Below are positions 7,312 through 15,088 of a stretch of DNA of 20,584 nucleotides, piece after piece. A model generated the notes under the pieces. The model was not told the DNA's origin and ran no database searches. It worked only from the letters and a program-made list of their open reading frames with translations. Origin of the DNA: DASZBX01 sp035943635 (GTDB taxonomy: Bacteria > Actinomycetota > Actinomycetes > Streptomycetales > Catenulisporaceae); contig DASZBX010000112.1 in assembly GCA_035943635.1 (NCBI GenBank), forward strand, positions 1 to 20,584, in the 5' to 3' direction. The stretch's first letter is position 1, and every line of letters begins with the position of its first letter. The position numbers were made by a program, and so were the translations under genes.

Positions 7312-9421
7312 ATGCCGGTGCAGTCCCCATCCCCGGCCGAGCCCGCGCGCAGGCCTGGCCGGTGGCGAAGTCGCCGCTCGCTCGCTGTGGCCGGGGTCGT
7401 CGTGCTCGCACTCGTCGGCGGGCTGCTGAGCTGGTCGTTGCAGTCCGACCAAGCTCCGCAGAAGGATGCGGCGCCGTTCTACGACGCGGCGATCAACCTG
7501 GCGACTGCGCCGATGATCCACTACCTCGGCTCGTCGGCCGCGTCGGACTCGAACTGGGACATGTGGGTTACCAGCGGCGGGGAGCAGTCCGGCACGTTCA
7601 CCGCCGCCGGCCAGCGATACGGCGTGCTGACGGTCGGCGGCGTGACGTACGTGAAGCCGCCGCAGTCCGACCTGGAGCTGCTGGACACCAGTATACCGGT
7701 CTCCGAGCTGCAGGGACGCTGGCTGGCGGGTGACTCGGAGGTCACTGGCCTGCTTTCGAGCAGCCTCCTGACGCCCGAGGTCCTGGCCACCGAGCTCTTC
7801 TCCGGTTTCGGGCACGGCGCGACCTTCCCGGCGGTCGGTGCACCCGCGGTCCAGATCGACGGACGGCAGGCGCTCAAGGCCGTCCTGCCCGACGGCGTCG
7901 TCTACATCACGGCCAGCGCACCGTACCAGGTCCTGCACGTGGACCCGCCGCCTCAATCCGGCTCCACGTCCACCAGCGTCTTCGACGGCGCGGTGGATGC
8001 GGCGTACGGCGCCGACGCGGCCAGTGCGTCGGCTCTCGGCCAGGCCAGCCTCGAACCGGCGTCCCAGGCCGCGATCGACCAGACGTACGGCAGCCTGATC
8101 ACCCAGACGAAGACGCTGAACAACGCCCCTGACATCGGCGTCCACACCGATTACACCGAGACCGGCGATCTGAACTGCTCGGACGCTGACTGCACGGTTG
8201 AGGCGACGGTCACCACGTCGACCACCAGCACCCAGCTGGCGGCGCTGTCCGGAGGCGTGAGCGCGGTGATGACGGCGACCGTCACCGTGGACGGCGAGCC
8301 CGGCGGCGGATGCACCCAGACCCAGACCCTGCCGATCAACGGAACCAGCACGATGACGTGCGACGACCCTGGCGTCGCGGGCCCCGTCGCGCAGGTCAAG
8401 GCCCAGGAGCAGGAAGAGGCCGACGCCGCAGAGCAGGACCTGAGCTACACCATCAATTTCCTTGCCGACGTCGGAATCGAGGCCATGGCCGAGGTGGAGG
8501 CGCAGGTCACCGAGCAGGTCGGAGCCGAGCAGGCCGAGCAGAACGCCGCCGACCAGCAAGCGCATCAGGGCGACACCTCGTGCTCGACGAACAGCTTCGT
8601 CGCCGGAACCAGGGTTCTCATGGCCGATGGGAGCACCGACTCGATCCAGGACGTCAAGGTCGGGGACCAGGTCGACAACAGTGATCCGTACAGCCCCCTC
8701 GTGCAACAGCACACGGTGACCGCCAGGCATGTCACCGAGACCGACCACGACTTCGTCCACCTGTCCGTCACGGCGCCGAACGGCCAGGGCGGGACGGTCA
8801 GCGTCACCGCCAACCACCTGTTCTACGACATGACCACGGGCGCCTGGACCGAGGCGAACGACCTTGCGGCCGGCGACCGCCTCCAGACGCCGGGGGAGGT
8901 GCGGCCGCCGTCGAGTCGGTGCGTCCTTACACTGCTGCGACCACGACCTACAACCTCACGGTCGACACCGTCCACACCTATTTCGTGGTGGCGGGCTCCA
9001 CGCCGGTGCTGGTCCACAACTGCCCCGCCGAATCTCCCGGCGCGACACCGGCCCCGACAACGAAAACGCTCAGCGCGGCCGCGAAACTCGGCAGGGAGAA
9101 GGAGGAATACGTCGCCAAACTCACCGGCGGCACTGCCCTGACGGATGAGAACGGCACGGGAATGCTCGTGATCCGGCCGGGCGTCGGCAAGACCGACGTA
9201 GACGTCATCGGTCCGAACGGCGAATACATCGCCGTCGGCGGAGCAAGCAAGGCAAACGACCCGAGCGACTTCGGCAACCGGCTGGGAATCCTCAAGTGGG
9301 CCGCCGACCAGGCAGGGGTTCCCGCGCAGTACTATCTCGCAGCAGGAACGCCCCAATCCGCCATCAACCTGGCCAAAAAAAATTGGGCGCGAGCAACGTC
9401 TTCACGTTCGACATGGGATGA
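7312..9421 (+). pseudogene. Polymorphic toxin: TM anchor, HINT domain, C-terminal toxin domain, with two frameshifts
   Basis: From ATG 7312 the protein has an arginine-rich start, one membrane segment (LAVAGVVVLALVGGLLSW, about residues 24-42), an extracellular region resembling LppX/LprG-like lipoprotein domains, a Glu/Gln/Ala-rich helix and a HINT domain beginning at Cys-424 (CSTNSFVAGTRVLMADGS). Frame 1 fails after DRLQTP at a G5 run (8892-8896). The HINT end continues in frame 3 (AVESVRPYTAATTTYNLTVD to TPVLVHN, about 9020). The C-terminal domain (TDVDVIGPNGEYIAVGGASK, then AGTPQSAINLAKK) runs to an A8 run (9375-9382). It then continues in frame 2 (LGASNVFTFDMG) to TGA 9419-9421. Both shifts equal loss of one base. 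HINT domains release C-terminal toxins by self-cleavage. The Asp and G-G-x-x-K pattern suggests a nuclease fold. Confidence 0.8.
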
Positions 9422-10029
9422 GTCAAGTGGCAGACCGGTTTTTCCGATGGTATCGCTCACGCTCCACGCGCGAGGACTTCCTCCAGCAGGCAGACTTTCT
9501 TGCTCAGCGGGGAATCTTCCTAGAACATCCGACCTTCAAAACGGGCGTGGTCCTGAACATCGACGGCGATGACGTACGACTGACGCCCGTGGAGATCGCC
9601 CGTCTGATCGACTTGAAGCTCGCCGCCGTGAACGTCAAGTTCTGGTTCTCCGCGGATGCCGACTTAAGCTGCAAGTTCTCATGGATCCCTCTCGGCATGG
9701 AGGTCCAGATGTATCACCTGGAGAACCTGACGTCGGCACACGCGGTGACTACGCAGTCCGCGCTGACCGAATACCGCCGCGAGGAAGGCCCCACGACGTT
9801 CGGTTACGTACTCGATCGAGACGGCCGAAGCGCGGAGTTCGATTGGGACCTGTTTTATGACGGCTTGTCACTAGGGGCCGTGCCCGCTGTGGAGGTGTGG
9901 CCCGACGTCCTGGCGATCAGAGGAACTGTCGAGCAGATCCGTCAGACACTCGATATCCCCGCATCGGTTCGTGTCGCCACAGCCTGCGACGCCACGGGGG
10001 CAGCGCTCGTTGAAATCACGCGACTGTAG
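9418..10029 (+). CDS. Putative immunity protein of the HINT toxin
   Basis: This 203-residue protein begins at ATG 9418, overlapping the restored toxin stop as ATGA, so the pair is translationally coupled. It has no signal peptide or membrane segment and is acidic, as expected for a cytoplasmic inhibitor. Visible segments are FYDGLSLGAVPAVEVWPDVL and a C-terminal alpha/beta stretch (RVATACDATGAALVEITRL). I do not recognise the family. The role rests on position: polymorphic toxin genes are almost always followed directly by their immunity gene. The frame is intact although the toxin frame is not, consistent with either errors in the toxin sequence or recent decay of the toxin. Confidence 0.65.
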   Translation: MSQVADRFFRWYRSRSTREDFLQQADFLAQRGIFLEHPTFKTGVVLNIDGDDVRLTPVEIARLIDLKLAAVNVKFWFSADADLSCKFSWIPLGMEVQMYHLENLTSAHAVTTQSALTEYRREEGPTTFGYVLDRDGRSAEFDWDLFYDGLSLGAVPAVEVWPDVLAIRGTVEQIRQTLDIPASVRVATACDATGAALVEITRL

Positions 10030-10323
10030 GCCCTCCTCCAGCCGGCAAGGATCAGGCAGGCCCACGCTCTGATGTATGCCGGCGCTGACCTGGCGCGTCA
10101 CTCTTCGCCGCTACTGCCGGGCGTGCGCCGCATGGGCTCGCTCAGCGAGCCGGAACGTGCGCATCGTGCCTCGAGATCGAGAGTTGCGTTCTTTCTCCGC
10201 ATTTCTGGTAGCAATGTCACGGACATTTGCTGGTGATCGTGGGGCTTAAATCTTGTGATGCTCCAGGTCTTGCGCCGTGCTGCGATCGGAGGGGTGTTTC
10301 GAAAATACAACGCTAACGGGTAG
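10030..10323. other. Non-coding or remnant stretch
   Basis: No recognisable gene. A short frame beginning ATG TAT GCC near 10073 has moderate third-position bias but ends in unrelated sequence. The segment 10200-10320 is less GC-rich and contains TTTCGAAAA near 10300, directly before the transposase-helper fragment, so a recombination junction lies about there. Confidence 0.3.
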
Positions 10324-10470
10324 AAAGTCGACGAGGCGGACCGCCTGAAGACCGCCGGCCTGGAACAACTGCCCGACTACCACGACCGCACCGGCATAGG
10401 GCTGATCCTGATCGGCGTGCCGGGGATAGAGAAACGGCTGGCCAGATACCCGCAGCTCTACCTGTTGACC
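10324..10470 (+). pseudogene. Fragment of a TniB/IstB-like AAA+ transposition ATPase
   Basis: Frame 1 reads KVDEADRLKTAGLEQLPDYH and then RTGIGLILIGVPGIEKRLAR and YPQLY. This is the Walker B (DEAD) and sensor region of the AAA+ ATPases that assist DDE transposases. The Walker A part, the start and the C-terminal part are all missing, and similarity stops abruptly after PQLY. It is an internal fragment left by deletion, not a working gene. Confidence 0.65.
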
Positions 10471-10537
10471 GAACTAGCGGCGCAGACTTCCCATTTCACG
10501 GGACACTATCTGGTTGCCAGGGCTACGGTCACAGGCT

Positions 10538-10788
10538 ATGACCACACAGGGCGATTCGGAGCGGGACCTGGCGAAGATGGCGTTCGCGTCAGTCGGCAGC
10601 CTTCGGGCGACCGACGATCAGTGGGAGCCTTATCGCCTGCTTGACCTCGATGGCGAGGTCGTCCGATCGGCGGCGGAACTGCTCGACTTCGTGTTCCAGC
10701 ACGGCTTCGGCGACCGGCGCAAGCGCAACAATCTGGGCTTTTACCAGTCGCTGCACACCCTTGGGGTGTTCCCCGACGACACCCCGGC
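10538..10788 (+). pseudogene. N-terminal fragments of transposon-type tyrosine recombinases
   Basis: From ATG 10538, MTTQGDSERDLAKMAFASVG then SLRATDDQWEPYRLLDLDG matches the start of the site-specific recombinases found in actinomycete Tn554-like transposons. After residue 45 the text changes to ELLDFVFQHGFGDRRKRNNL and GFYQSLHTLGVFPDD, which resembles an internal part of a second, related recombinase of such elements. The two appear joined by deletion. No catalytic Arg-His-Arg-Tyr region is present. Confidence 0.5.
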
Positions 10789-10992
10789 TGGCCGTTCTGG
10801 AAGGACCTGGAACTCCACCATCCCGGCATCGACAGCCTGCGCCTGACCCCATCGATCGCCACGGCGTGGAAGCAGCGGATCGGGACCGTCACCACCAAGC
10901 GCGGAACCAGGCCCCCCGCTGACGCCCTGAACTGTATGAGCGTCGTGCGCGCCTTCTATCTGGACATCGCCTGCTGGGCCAGCGACGCCTCG
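10789..10992 (+). pseudogene. Internal fragment of a second transposon tyrosine recombinase
   Basis: Frame 1 reads WPFWKDLELHHPGIDSLRLT, then ATAWKQRIGTVTTKRGTRPP and MSVVRAFYLDIACWASD. This is typical of the core-binding region of large (about 600-700-residue) transposon recombinases. It is out of frame with the preceding fragment, lacks a start and a catalytic domain, and loses similarity after CWASD. It is another deletion remnant of the same dead transposon. Confidence 0.55.
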
Positions 10993-11237
10993 GGCAACCC
11001 CGCTCCCGACCTGGACGGCAAAGCCCTGCGACGCGGAGCGAACAATGCGGCCGACCGGTCATCCCCGCCCGCACGGTCAGTGCGCGGAACCGGCCCCAGC
11101 AGTGCGCAGACCGTCTCCCGCGTGATCACCAGCCGGTCCAACTCCGCCTGCACGCCCGCGCCCTGCCCGTTCAGTACCTCCAACCGGCCCCGCACCTCGG
11201 CTTCACGCGCTTCTGGCGCCTCCAGCAGCGACGGCAT
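10956..11237 (-). pseudogene. Truncated transposon-associated accessory ORF
   Basis: On the minus strand ATG 11237 opens MPSLLEAPEAREAEVRGRLE, a coiled-coil-like stretch ending LDRLVITRETVCALLGPV. Small coiled-coil proteins with the LxRLVITRETVxxVL ending accompany transposases in actinomycetes. After about residue 65 the sequence degenerates and overlaps, in the opposite sense, the end of the recombinase fragment. It is probably a 3'-truncated gene. Confidence 0.4.
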
Positions 11238-11376
11238 GCCTCGCGGCTCAGAACCCGCACACTCAGGCGGGCCACCTGATCAGTACCCTAGACCCATACG
11301 CAAACGTCAAAACGCTGCTTATCCCACGAATCACCCAGACGATACAACCCGCGAAGAGCCGCACCCGTCAAGCTTA

Positions 11377-11405
11377 GTGGTCGGGGCTGTAAGTCCTTCG
11401 GGGGT
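11377..11405. repeat. IS630 left terminal inverted repeat
   Basis: Begins GTGGTC and ends GTAAGTCCTTCGGGGGT. It pairs with 13006-13034 with five mismatches, four of them clustered at positions 7-12. Confidence 0.75.
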
Positions 11406-11408
11406 TGA

Positions 11409-12587
11409 TCAGGCGGCTTGGGCGAGGGAGGATTTTGGGTGTCGGTGGGAGTGTTCTTCTTGCTCTCGCCGGTCGAGTCGGGCCAGTAGATCGTCCAGGT
11501 CGGTGGTGGTGAACTTCCACTGGAACGGCTGTGCCGTGGCGTTGTAGCGGTCTTCGAATGCTCGGAGCCGGTCCCGGATCTGGTCCAGGTTCGTGAAGTC
11601 GTTGGGTGCCACGACTTTGCGCTGGACGACGGAGAAATAGATCTCGATCTGGTTGAGCCAGGAGGCGTGGACCGGGGTGTGGACCAGGACGGCGTTGGGC
11701 CATTGCTTGGCCATCCGGTCGACGGATGCCTTGCCGCGGTGGGAGGAGCCGTTGTCGACGACCCAGAACACGCGTTTCGCGCCGGCGTAGGGCTCGTGGG
11801 CCATGACCTGGTTGACCAGGGCGTGGAACGGTGCGATGCCGGTGGTCGGTTCGCAGCGGCCGAAGACCTTTCCGCGGTGTACGTGCCAGGCGGCCAGGTA
11901 GGCGGTGGCCCCGGCGCGGTCGTACTCGTGGTTGATGCGCATGGCCCGGGCCTGGCCGGGGGCCAGGGTGGGGTGGCAGCGGCAGCGGGCCTGGATCGAG
12001 GTCTTCTCGTCGGCGGACAGGACGTACTCGTCCTCGCCCAGCGCCGTGCCGTCGAACACTCGGCCGTACAGGTCCAGCACCCGGGCTCCTGTGGTGGCGA
12101 AGTGCGGGTCCCGGATGAAGATCCAGGATTGGTGCTGCCAGGGTTTGAGGGCGTCCTGGGCCGGCCGGCGGCGCACCGTGGAGGCCGAGACGGACTCCAC
12201 CATGCCGTCGGCGGCGGCCTGCCGGGCCAGTTCCGGACACGACCAGCGGGCTAGCGGTACTCCGGCGTCGGCCGGGAGTTGGCAGGCCAGGGCTTTGACC
12301 TCGGCGATCTGGACCGGGGTGAAACTGCGCGGCCGGCCGGAGCGTTTGCGGTCGGCCAACCCGGCCATGCCCTGGGCGGCGAACCGGTCGCGCCAGAGCC
12401 GGACCGTGTCCACGTGCGTCCGGGTGTGGCCGGCTATCTGGCTGTTGGACCGGCCGCGGGCCGCGAGCATGACGATCGTCGCGCGCTGGCGGTCCCGGTA
12501 CGGTGTCTTGTGGCCGTAGGCCATTTTCTTGAGCCGGTGGCGATCGGCTGCGGTCAGTGCGACCGGTGTTGCGCAGACTGCGGACAT
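11409..12587 (-). CDS. IS630-family transposase
   Basis: ATG 12587 gives a 392-residue protein; the frame is open 12 codons further upstream, but that part looks non-coding. An N-terminal HTH (ATIVMLAARGRSNSQIAGHT) and a second HTH region (RSGRPRSFTPVQIAEVKALA) precede the DDE domain. The catalytic acids are in LSADEKTS, VFWVVDNGSSHRGK and WLNQIEIYFS (D, D, E). The tail is charged. All motifs of the cut-and-paste IS630/Tc1 group are intact and the frame is unbroken, so the element may still be active. The gene fills most of the element and its stop lies four bases inside the left inverted repeat. No Shine-Dalgarno is evident, which is common for transposases. Confidence 0.93.
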   Translation of the reverse strand: MSAVCATPVALTAADRHRLKKMAYGHKTPYRDRQRATIVMLAARGRSNSQIAGHTRTHVDTVRLWRDRFAAQGMAGLADRKRSGRPRSFTPVQIAEVKALACQLPADAGVPLARWSCPELARQAAADGMVESVSASTVRRRPAQDALKPWQHQSWIFIRDPHFATTGARVLDLYGRVFDGTALGEDEYVLSADEKTSIQARCRCHPTLAPGQARAMRINHEYDRAGATAYLAAWHVHRGKVFGRCEPTTGIAPFHALVNQVMAHEPYAGAKRVFWVVDNGSSHRGKASVDRMAKQWPNAVLVHTPVHASWLNQIEIYFSVVQRKVVAPNDFTNLDQIRDRLRAFEDRYNATAQPFQWKFTTTDLDDLLARLDRREQEEHSHRHPKSSLAQAA

Positions 12588-12667
12588 CACGACACTGTGG
12601 ACCACGGGCCGCCTCGATCGCACAGCGGCAAGCCCCTGATACCAGTGCCCGCTACGAAGGACGAGTC

Positions 12668-12994
12668 ATGGCCACGGTTGCGCAATCGACGAAAGACGCC
12701 CTGGAGCGCCGGCTGGCCGTCCACGCCCGGACACGCTGGCCCCAGGTGGCCCAGCTGCGGTTCCGCTACCGCGCGGCATTCGCCTGGATCGACGCCGAAC
12801 TGGCCGACCACGAGGTCCTCCCGCTGATCCGGCTGCGCTACCTGGGATCGGCCGAGGACTGGGGCTTCGGACTCTACCTGGTCAGCAGCGACAAGTACGA
12901 GGACCAGATTCTGCCCACCGGCAGCTTCACCGGCACCCCCGAAGAAGCCCTCGACTGCGCCTGCGAGCTATACCTCGACGGTCCCGACTTCTGA
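12668..12994 (+). CDS. Passenger hypothetical protein inside the IS630 element
   Basis: ATG 12668 follows GAAGGA with a good spacer and encodes 108 residues: RLAVHARTRWPQVAQLRFRY, AAFAWIDAELADHEVLPLIR, YLGSAEDWGFGLYLVSSDKY, then TGTPEEALDCACELYL. The sequence is well-folded-looking alpha/beta with strong codon bias. Similar short proteins occur beside actinomycete transposases, but I know no function. It is divergent from the transposase, with starts about 80 bases apart, and lies within the terminal repeats, so it moves with the element. The in-frame extension to 12557 overlaps the transposase start and has no ribosome-binding site. Confidence 0.7.
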   Translation: MATVAQSTKDALERRLAVHARTRWPQVAQLRFRYRAAFAWIDAELADHEVLPLIRLRYLGSAEDWGFGLYLVSSDKYEDQILPTGSFTGTPEEALDCACELYLDGPDF

Positions 12995-13005
12995 CAGATC
13001 AAAGC

Positions 13006-13034
13006 ACCCCCGAAGAACTTACGGGCGAGACCAC
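13006..13034. repeat. IS630 right terminal inverted repeat
   Basis: Begins ACCCCCGAAGAACTTAC and ends GACCAC. It is the reverse complement of the left end with five mismatches, and the passenger gene stops 11 bases before it. Confidence 0.75.
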
Positions 13035-13037
13035 TTA

Positions 13038-13243
13038 GGGCTCGCAGATAATTAACACGCAGATTTCGTGTCAGACGACTTGTCGTGTGCTATGCGATCT
13101 TGTGAGCTGCGGGAATCAATCTACATGCTCGGGCTGCGATTCCGGGGCCAAGCAGAATCGTCCGGTAAAACAGCAGGTTGTGTGCCTCTACCACATCTGC
13201 GTCCACAAAATCTGAAATCTGCGTGTTAATTATCTGCGATCCC
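13038..13243. mobile_element. MITE-like element, 206 bp, with long terminal inverted repeats
   Basis: The left end 13042-13066 (TCGCAGATAATTAACACGCA...) and right end 13215-13239 are perfect 25-bp reverse complements. With one mismatch the arms extend to GGG at 13038 and CCC at 13243. Both flanks are TTA (13035-13037 and 13244-13246), a 3-bp target duplication. The 148-base core encodes no transposase and is markedly less GC-rich than the surroundings. The left TTA also contains the TA target used by the IS630 element. Confidence 0.75.
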
Positions 13244-13248
13244 TTACT

Positions 13249-13718
13249 TCCACGCCGTCTTCCAGTAGCCCGGCAATGAGCCGGTCGATGAATCTCGCCT
13301 GAGTGTCGATTAGCTTGCGGCGCGCGTCCCACGGGCTGAACCATTCGGCCCGGTCCACTTCCGGGAATTCGCGAAGTCCGGTGCCCTTCGGCCATTCCAT
13401 CTCGAAGGTGTTGCTCACCAGCTTCGTCACGTCGAACTGGCCCTTCTTCGCCCACACGGTGACCAGCTTGCCACTGCTTTGCCGCACTTCTCCCAAGGGA
13501 AGAAGGCCGGTTGCATCGAGCTTGAGGCCGGTTTCCTCTTCGAACTCGCGCAAAGCAGCCGCCATCGGGTCGGTGCCCTCTTCGTATTCGCCCTTGGGAA
13601 TGGACCAGGCGCCCAAATCCTTCTTGCTCCAAAACGGCCCGCCGGGGTGAGCCAGCAGCACCTTCACCTGGTCGCCGTCAACGTCGTATAAGAGGATTCC
13701 AGCGCTCAGTCTTTTCAT
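13249..13718 (-). CDS. NUDIX hydrolase, 3' end altered by the MITE-like insertion
   Basis: ATG 13718 has AAAGGAG six bases upstream and is preferred over the in-frame ATG at 13787. The protein opens MKRLSAGILLYDVDGDQVKV and carries the NUDIX helix as GEYEEGTDPMAAALREFEEE followed by TG. The catalytic REFEEE portion is intact, but the first Glu of the G-x5-E signature is Thr. NUDIX enzymes cleave nucleoside diphosphates linked to another group; the substrate is not predictable here. The frame enters the MITE-like element after LLEDGVEV and stops at 13230 within its inverted repeat (adding RDRR), so the natural last residues are replaced. The domain itself appears complete. Confidence 0.85.
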
Positions 13719-14121
13719 TTCGCTCCTTTGAAGACGGCTTGTCTTTTCACGCGTCGCCGCACCGGTTGGGCCGTTTTTATTTGCCACGTCGGCGCAGCCC
13801 TAGCGCATTATCTTTTCAGCCCTACCCTGATCTCTTGATCAGGTAACGCCGATGAAGATCGACAGTGTATGAAAAACTAGTCCTAAACATATGGCCTAAA
13901 ATATCCAGGTCACGCCATTTGTTGATCACCTCTGTGTAAGAGGAGACGCAATGGCGCCCTCGCCGCGTGTGTGGCCGAGAGCCGGATGCCTGCCCTCGCC
14001 GTCGGCCCGATCTGCATCGGTGCGTTCATCGAGGTCAAACTCGTCCAGCTCTGTTTCGAGCATGGCCGCCCTCGGTCGACGGCCGCCCGAAGGGGCCGTC
14101 CTTGTTGGCCCGAAAGGTTCA
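13719..14121. other. Divergent intergenic region between NUDIX and SARP genes
   Basis: This is the least GC-rich part of the window. CCTGATC-TCTT-GATCAGG at 13826-13843 is a perfect 7-bp-arm palindrome, a plausible operator. Two overlapping frames from about 13950 compete. ATG 13951 has AGAGGAG upstream but encodes Ser/Arg-rich text. The neighbouring frame (CVAESRMPALAVGPICIGAF, then IEVKLVQLCFEHGRP) has much stronger third-position G/C bias and ends at about 14145, but has no clear start. It may be a decayed small gene. Confidence 0.35.
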
Positions 14122-14150
14122 TTGACGAAGACGATCTCCTATATTAGAGT
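14122..14150 (+). promoter_or_regulatory. Candidate promoter of the SARP operon
   Basis: TTGACG (14122-14127), a 17-base spacer and TAGAGT (14145-14150) form a good vegetative-type promoter. Transcription would start near 14157, giving a leader of about 120 bases. The leader contains ATG 14181 with GGAGG just upstream; this 43-codon frame (MATSVLRKQPRRVIFRRVEG...) runs 34 bases into the SARP gene in another frame and could act as a leader peptide. Confidence 0.5.
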
Positions 14151-14278
14151 ACTGCGTTGTATGCCGTTCGAGCGGAGGTCATGGCTACATCGGTACTCCG
14201 AAAACAACCTCGACGAGTGATCTTCCGCCGAGTGGAGGGTCGATCCGGCGTCGAGGTCGGCAATAGGGAAATCTTTGC

Positions 14279-15088
14279 ATGCGCTATGAAATCCTGGGGC
14301 CTATGCGAATAGTTTCAGGAGGTCGGAAATTGGAGCTGCGTTCACCCAAAATGCAGGTCCTTCTGGCCACCTTGTTGGTTCGCTACGATCAAGTGGTGTC
14401 GGCCAATCGGCTCCGCGATGAACTGTGGGGCGAGAACCAGCCCCGGCGGGCGGACGCGAGTCTGTATGTGTACATATCCCAGCTGCGGAAGTTCCTCTCC
14501 GACGCCGAGCGGGACCAAAGTAATATCCTGACCAAATCCCCGGGATACGTGCTCAGCATGGGGGCGGCGGAGTTCGACTTCGAGACATTTCACGACCTGC
14601 TGTCCAAGGGCCGTGAACTGTTAGTGGACGGACGTCCGAAGGAGGCTGCCGTCATCTTATCGAAGGCGATCGAGATCCATCGCGGGCCGGTGATGGGCGG
14701 ACTTCCGTGCGGCCCCACGGTCAACAGCTTCGCAACGATGGTCGAGGAATTGCGACTCGAGTGCCTCGAGATACTCGTAGAGGCGAATCTCGCCATCGGC
14801 CATCATCGGAAGATGGTAGGGCAGCTATATGCGCTTATTGCTGAACACCCGTTGCGCGAAGTGTTCTACGGGCTGCTCATGACCGCGCTGCACCGCTGCG
14901 GACGAAGCTCCGACGCTATCCGCGTCTACCATCAGGCCCGGTCCGTCATAGTGGAAGAGCTCGGCATGGATCCCGGCCGGCCACTGCGTGAGCTTTACCA
15001 GGCCGTCCTGACCGACAGCGTGAAGGGGTCAGCCGGCGGTGGTTCCGGCCTGGCCTCGCCCGGAATCGGCGACAGGAGCGACCCGTGA
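14279..15088 (+). CDS. SARP-family transcriptional regulator (AfsR/DnrI type)
   Basis: The 269-residue protein starts at ATG 14279 with AGGGA about 10 bases upstream. Residues 1-95 form an OmpR-like winged helix: MRYEILGPMRIVSGGRKLEL, then SPKMQVLLATLLVR, ELWGENQPRRADASLYVYIS and LTKSPGYVLSM. Residues 100-250 form the bacterial transcriptional activation domain: FDFETFHDLLSKGRELLVDG, HPLREVFYGLLMTALHRCGR, SDAIRVYHQARSVIVEELGM and DPGRPLRELYQAVL. Such regulators bind heptameric direct repeats near -35 boxes and usually activate antibiotic clusters. No biosynthetic genes lie nearby, so the target is unknown; the coupled downstream gene is an obvious candidate partner. Ser-Gly-rich residues end the protein. 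Confidence 0.92.
   Translation: MRYEILGPMRIVSGGRKLELRSPKMQVLLATLLVRYDQVVSANRLRDELWGENQPRRADASLYVYISQLRKFLSDAERDQSNILTKSPGYVLSMGAAEFDFETFHDLLSKGRELLVDGRPKEAAVILSKAIEIHRGPVMGGLPCGPTVNSFATMVEELRLECLEILVEANLAIGHHRKMVGQLYALIAEHPLREVFYGLLMTALHRCGRSSDAIRVYHQARSVIVEELGMDPGRPLRELYQAVLTDSVKGSAGGGSGLASPGIGDRSDP

Larger units (their letters stand above)
11377..13035 (-). mobile_element. IS630-family insertion sequence with passenger gene
   Basis: The ends are imperfect inverted repeats: 11377-11405 (GTGGTCGGGG...) and 13006-13034, with 24 of 29 positions matching. TA lies directly outside both ends (11375-11376 and 13036-13037), the target duplication expected for IS630. The flanks share the longer string CTTAG. 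The 1.66-kb element carries a transposase on the minus strand and a small gene on the plus strand. Removing it rejoins CTT and AGGG at the edge of the MITE-like element at 13038. Confidence 0.8.

Noticed and set aside
7254..7733. GTG 7254 frame (VSNPIKGRRYADTWRAEAAD...) as the true toxin start
   Set aside because: It has a GGTGG nearby, but the frame becomes Arg-rich where frame 1 encodes the membrane segment, and joining them would need a shift opposite in sign to the two clear ones.
7267..8817. 516-residue minus-strand frame opposite the toxin gene
   Set aside because: It is the antisense shadow of a gene with clear TM and HINT motifs, and its composition is Gly/Arg/Val/Asp-rich.
10098..10310. 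Minus-strand 70-codon frame near the immunity gene
   Set aside because: No domain, weak codon bias and no ribosome-binding site.
11667..12254. Plus-strand frames opposite the IS630 transposase
   Set aside because: Antisense shadow of an intact DDE transposase.
13951..14220. ATG 13951 ORF with AGAGGAG upstream
   Set aside because: The encoded text is Ser/Arg/Pro-rich with poor third-position bias, and another frame over the same bases looks more coding. Described within the intergenic entry instead.
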